DNA from: Enterobacteriaceae endosymbiont of Plateumaris braccata | Lineage (GTDB): Bacteria; Pseudomonadota; Gammaproteobacteria; Enterobacterales; Enterobacteriaceae | Length of the DNA: 64,000 nucleotides | Direction: 5' to 3' | Assembly: GCF_012563325.1 (NCBI RefSeq) | Contig: NZ_CP046232.1 | Span: forward strand, 188,321-252,320 | Shown here: positions 63,830 to 64,000 of the stretch, piece by piece | Numbering within the stretch: position 1 is the stretch's first letter | Layout of the letters: every line of letters starts with the position of its first letter | Position numbers and translations under genes: made by a program | The notes under the pieces: model-generated | The model's input: only the letters and a program-made list of their open reading frames with translations | Databases searched by the model: none | Told to the model about the DNA's origin: nothing

Positions 63830-64000
63830 TTATTTATTTAAATAAATTTTATTTTGTAAAGCTAATAACCATACTTCTTCTATTTTTTTTACAGGAAAAA
63901 TTTGTAAATCTGTAATAATATTTTTAGGTATATCTTCTAAATTACGTTTATTTTTTTCAGGAATCAAAACAGTATGTACTCCTCCTCTATGTGCTGCTAA
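63830..64000 (-). CDS. lon: ATP-dependent protease Lon, C-terminal end (cut by window edge)
   Basis: AAA+ serine protease that degrades misfolded and regulatory proteins. Only the last 56 codons are in the window. They read LAAHRGGVHTVLIPEKNKR, then LEDIP and PVKKIEEVWLLALQN, matching the end of E. coli Lon (LAAHRAGLKTVLIP, then PVKRIEEVLTLALQN). The tail after LQN is shorter than in E. coli. The catalytic Ser-Lys dyad lies outside the window. Confidence 0.93.
   Translation of the reverse strand, partial: LAAHRGGVHTVLIPEKNKRNLEDIPKNIITDLQIFPVKKIEEVWLLALQNKIYLNK

Overview
The window is one contiguous piece of a very A+T-rich, strongly reduced gammaproteobacterial (Enterobacterales-like) genome. 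By eye about four of every five bases are A or T. Nearly every protein is closest in length and motifs to its Escherichia coli counterpart. Genes are single-copy housekeeping or biosynthetic genes, most regulators are gone, and the gaps hold decayed sequence. I see no phage, transposase, CRISPR array or rRNA. This is the pattern of an obligate, vertically inherited insect endosymbiont; the host and species cannot be fixed from the sequence. I found no previously undescribed system.

Layout. (1) 1-3699, minus strand: lepA-lepB-rnc-era (era cut by the window edge), then prlC. (2) 5843-17508: a shrunken but collinear copy of the E. coli 94-95 min region: rlmB, a decayed purA, truncated hflC and hflK, miaA, mutL, tRNA-Gly, orn, efp, groEL-groES, and divergent dcuA. 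(3) 17599-25834: tRNA-Phe, fabA, ompA, ygfZ, carB-carA and divergent gmhA. (4) 25936-32862: ilvC and ilvD-ilvE-ilvM-ilvG (no ilvA or ilvY), then tRNA-Trp. (5) 32863-34380: 1.5 kb without an intact gene. (6) 34381-40267: fpr, tpiA, lysS, prfB (with programmed frameshift), tRNA-Ile2, degP. (7) 40476-47048: rpiA, dapF, uvrD, corA, ansP. (8) 47386-54405: sucA-sucB and cydA-cydB-cydX. (9) 54635-64000: parE, aceE-aceF-lpd, dapE and the 3' end of lon.

How the genes fit together. The set points to a nutritional symbiont: branched-chain amino acids (ilvGMEDC), diaminopimelate/lysine (dapE, dapF), carbamoyl phosphate for arginine and pyrimidines (carAB). Energy comes from pyruvate and 2-oxoglutarate dehydrogenases feeding a bd-type quinol oxidase. 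The envelope is still Gram-negative (OmpA with its peptidoglycan-binding residues, GmhA for LPS heptose, FabA, DegP, signal peptidase). Two importers, DcuA-like and AnsP-like, may bring in aspartate or C4-dicarboxylates and asparagine. AMP synthesis from IMP appears lost with purA.

The clearest result beyond routine annotation is that 6725-7775 is a collinear purA pseudogene, which also explains a 74-codon ORF there. One deletion may have both removed the 5' end of purA and cut off the C-terminus of HflC.
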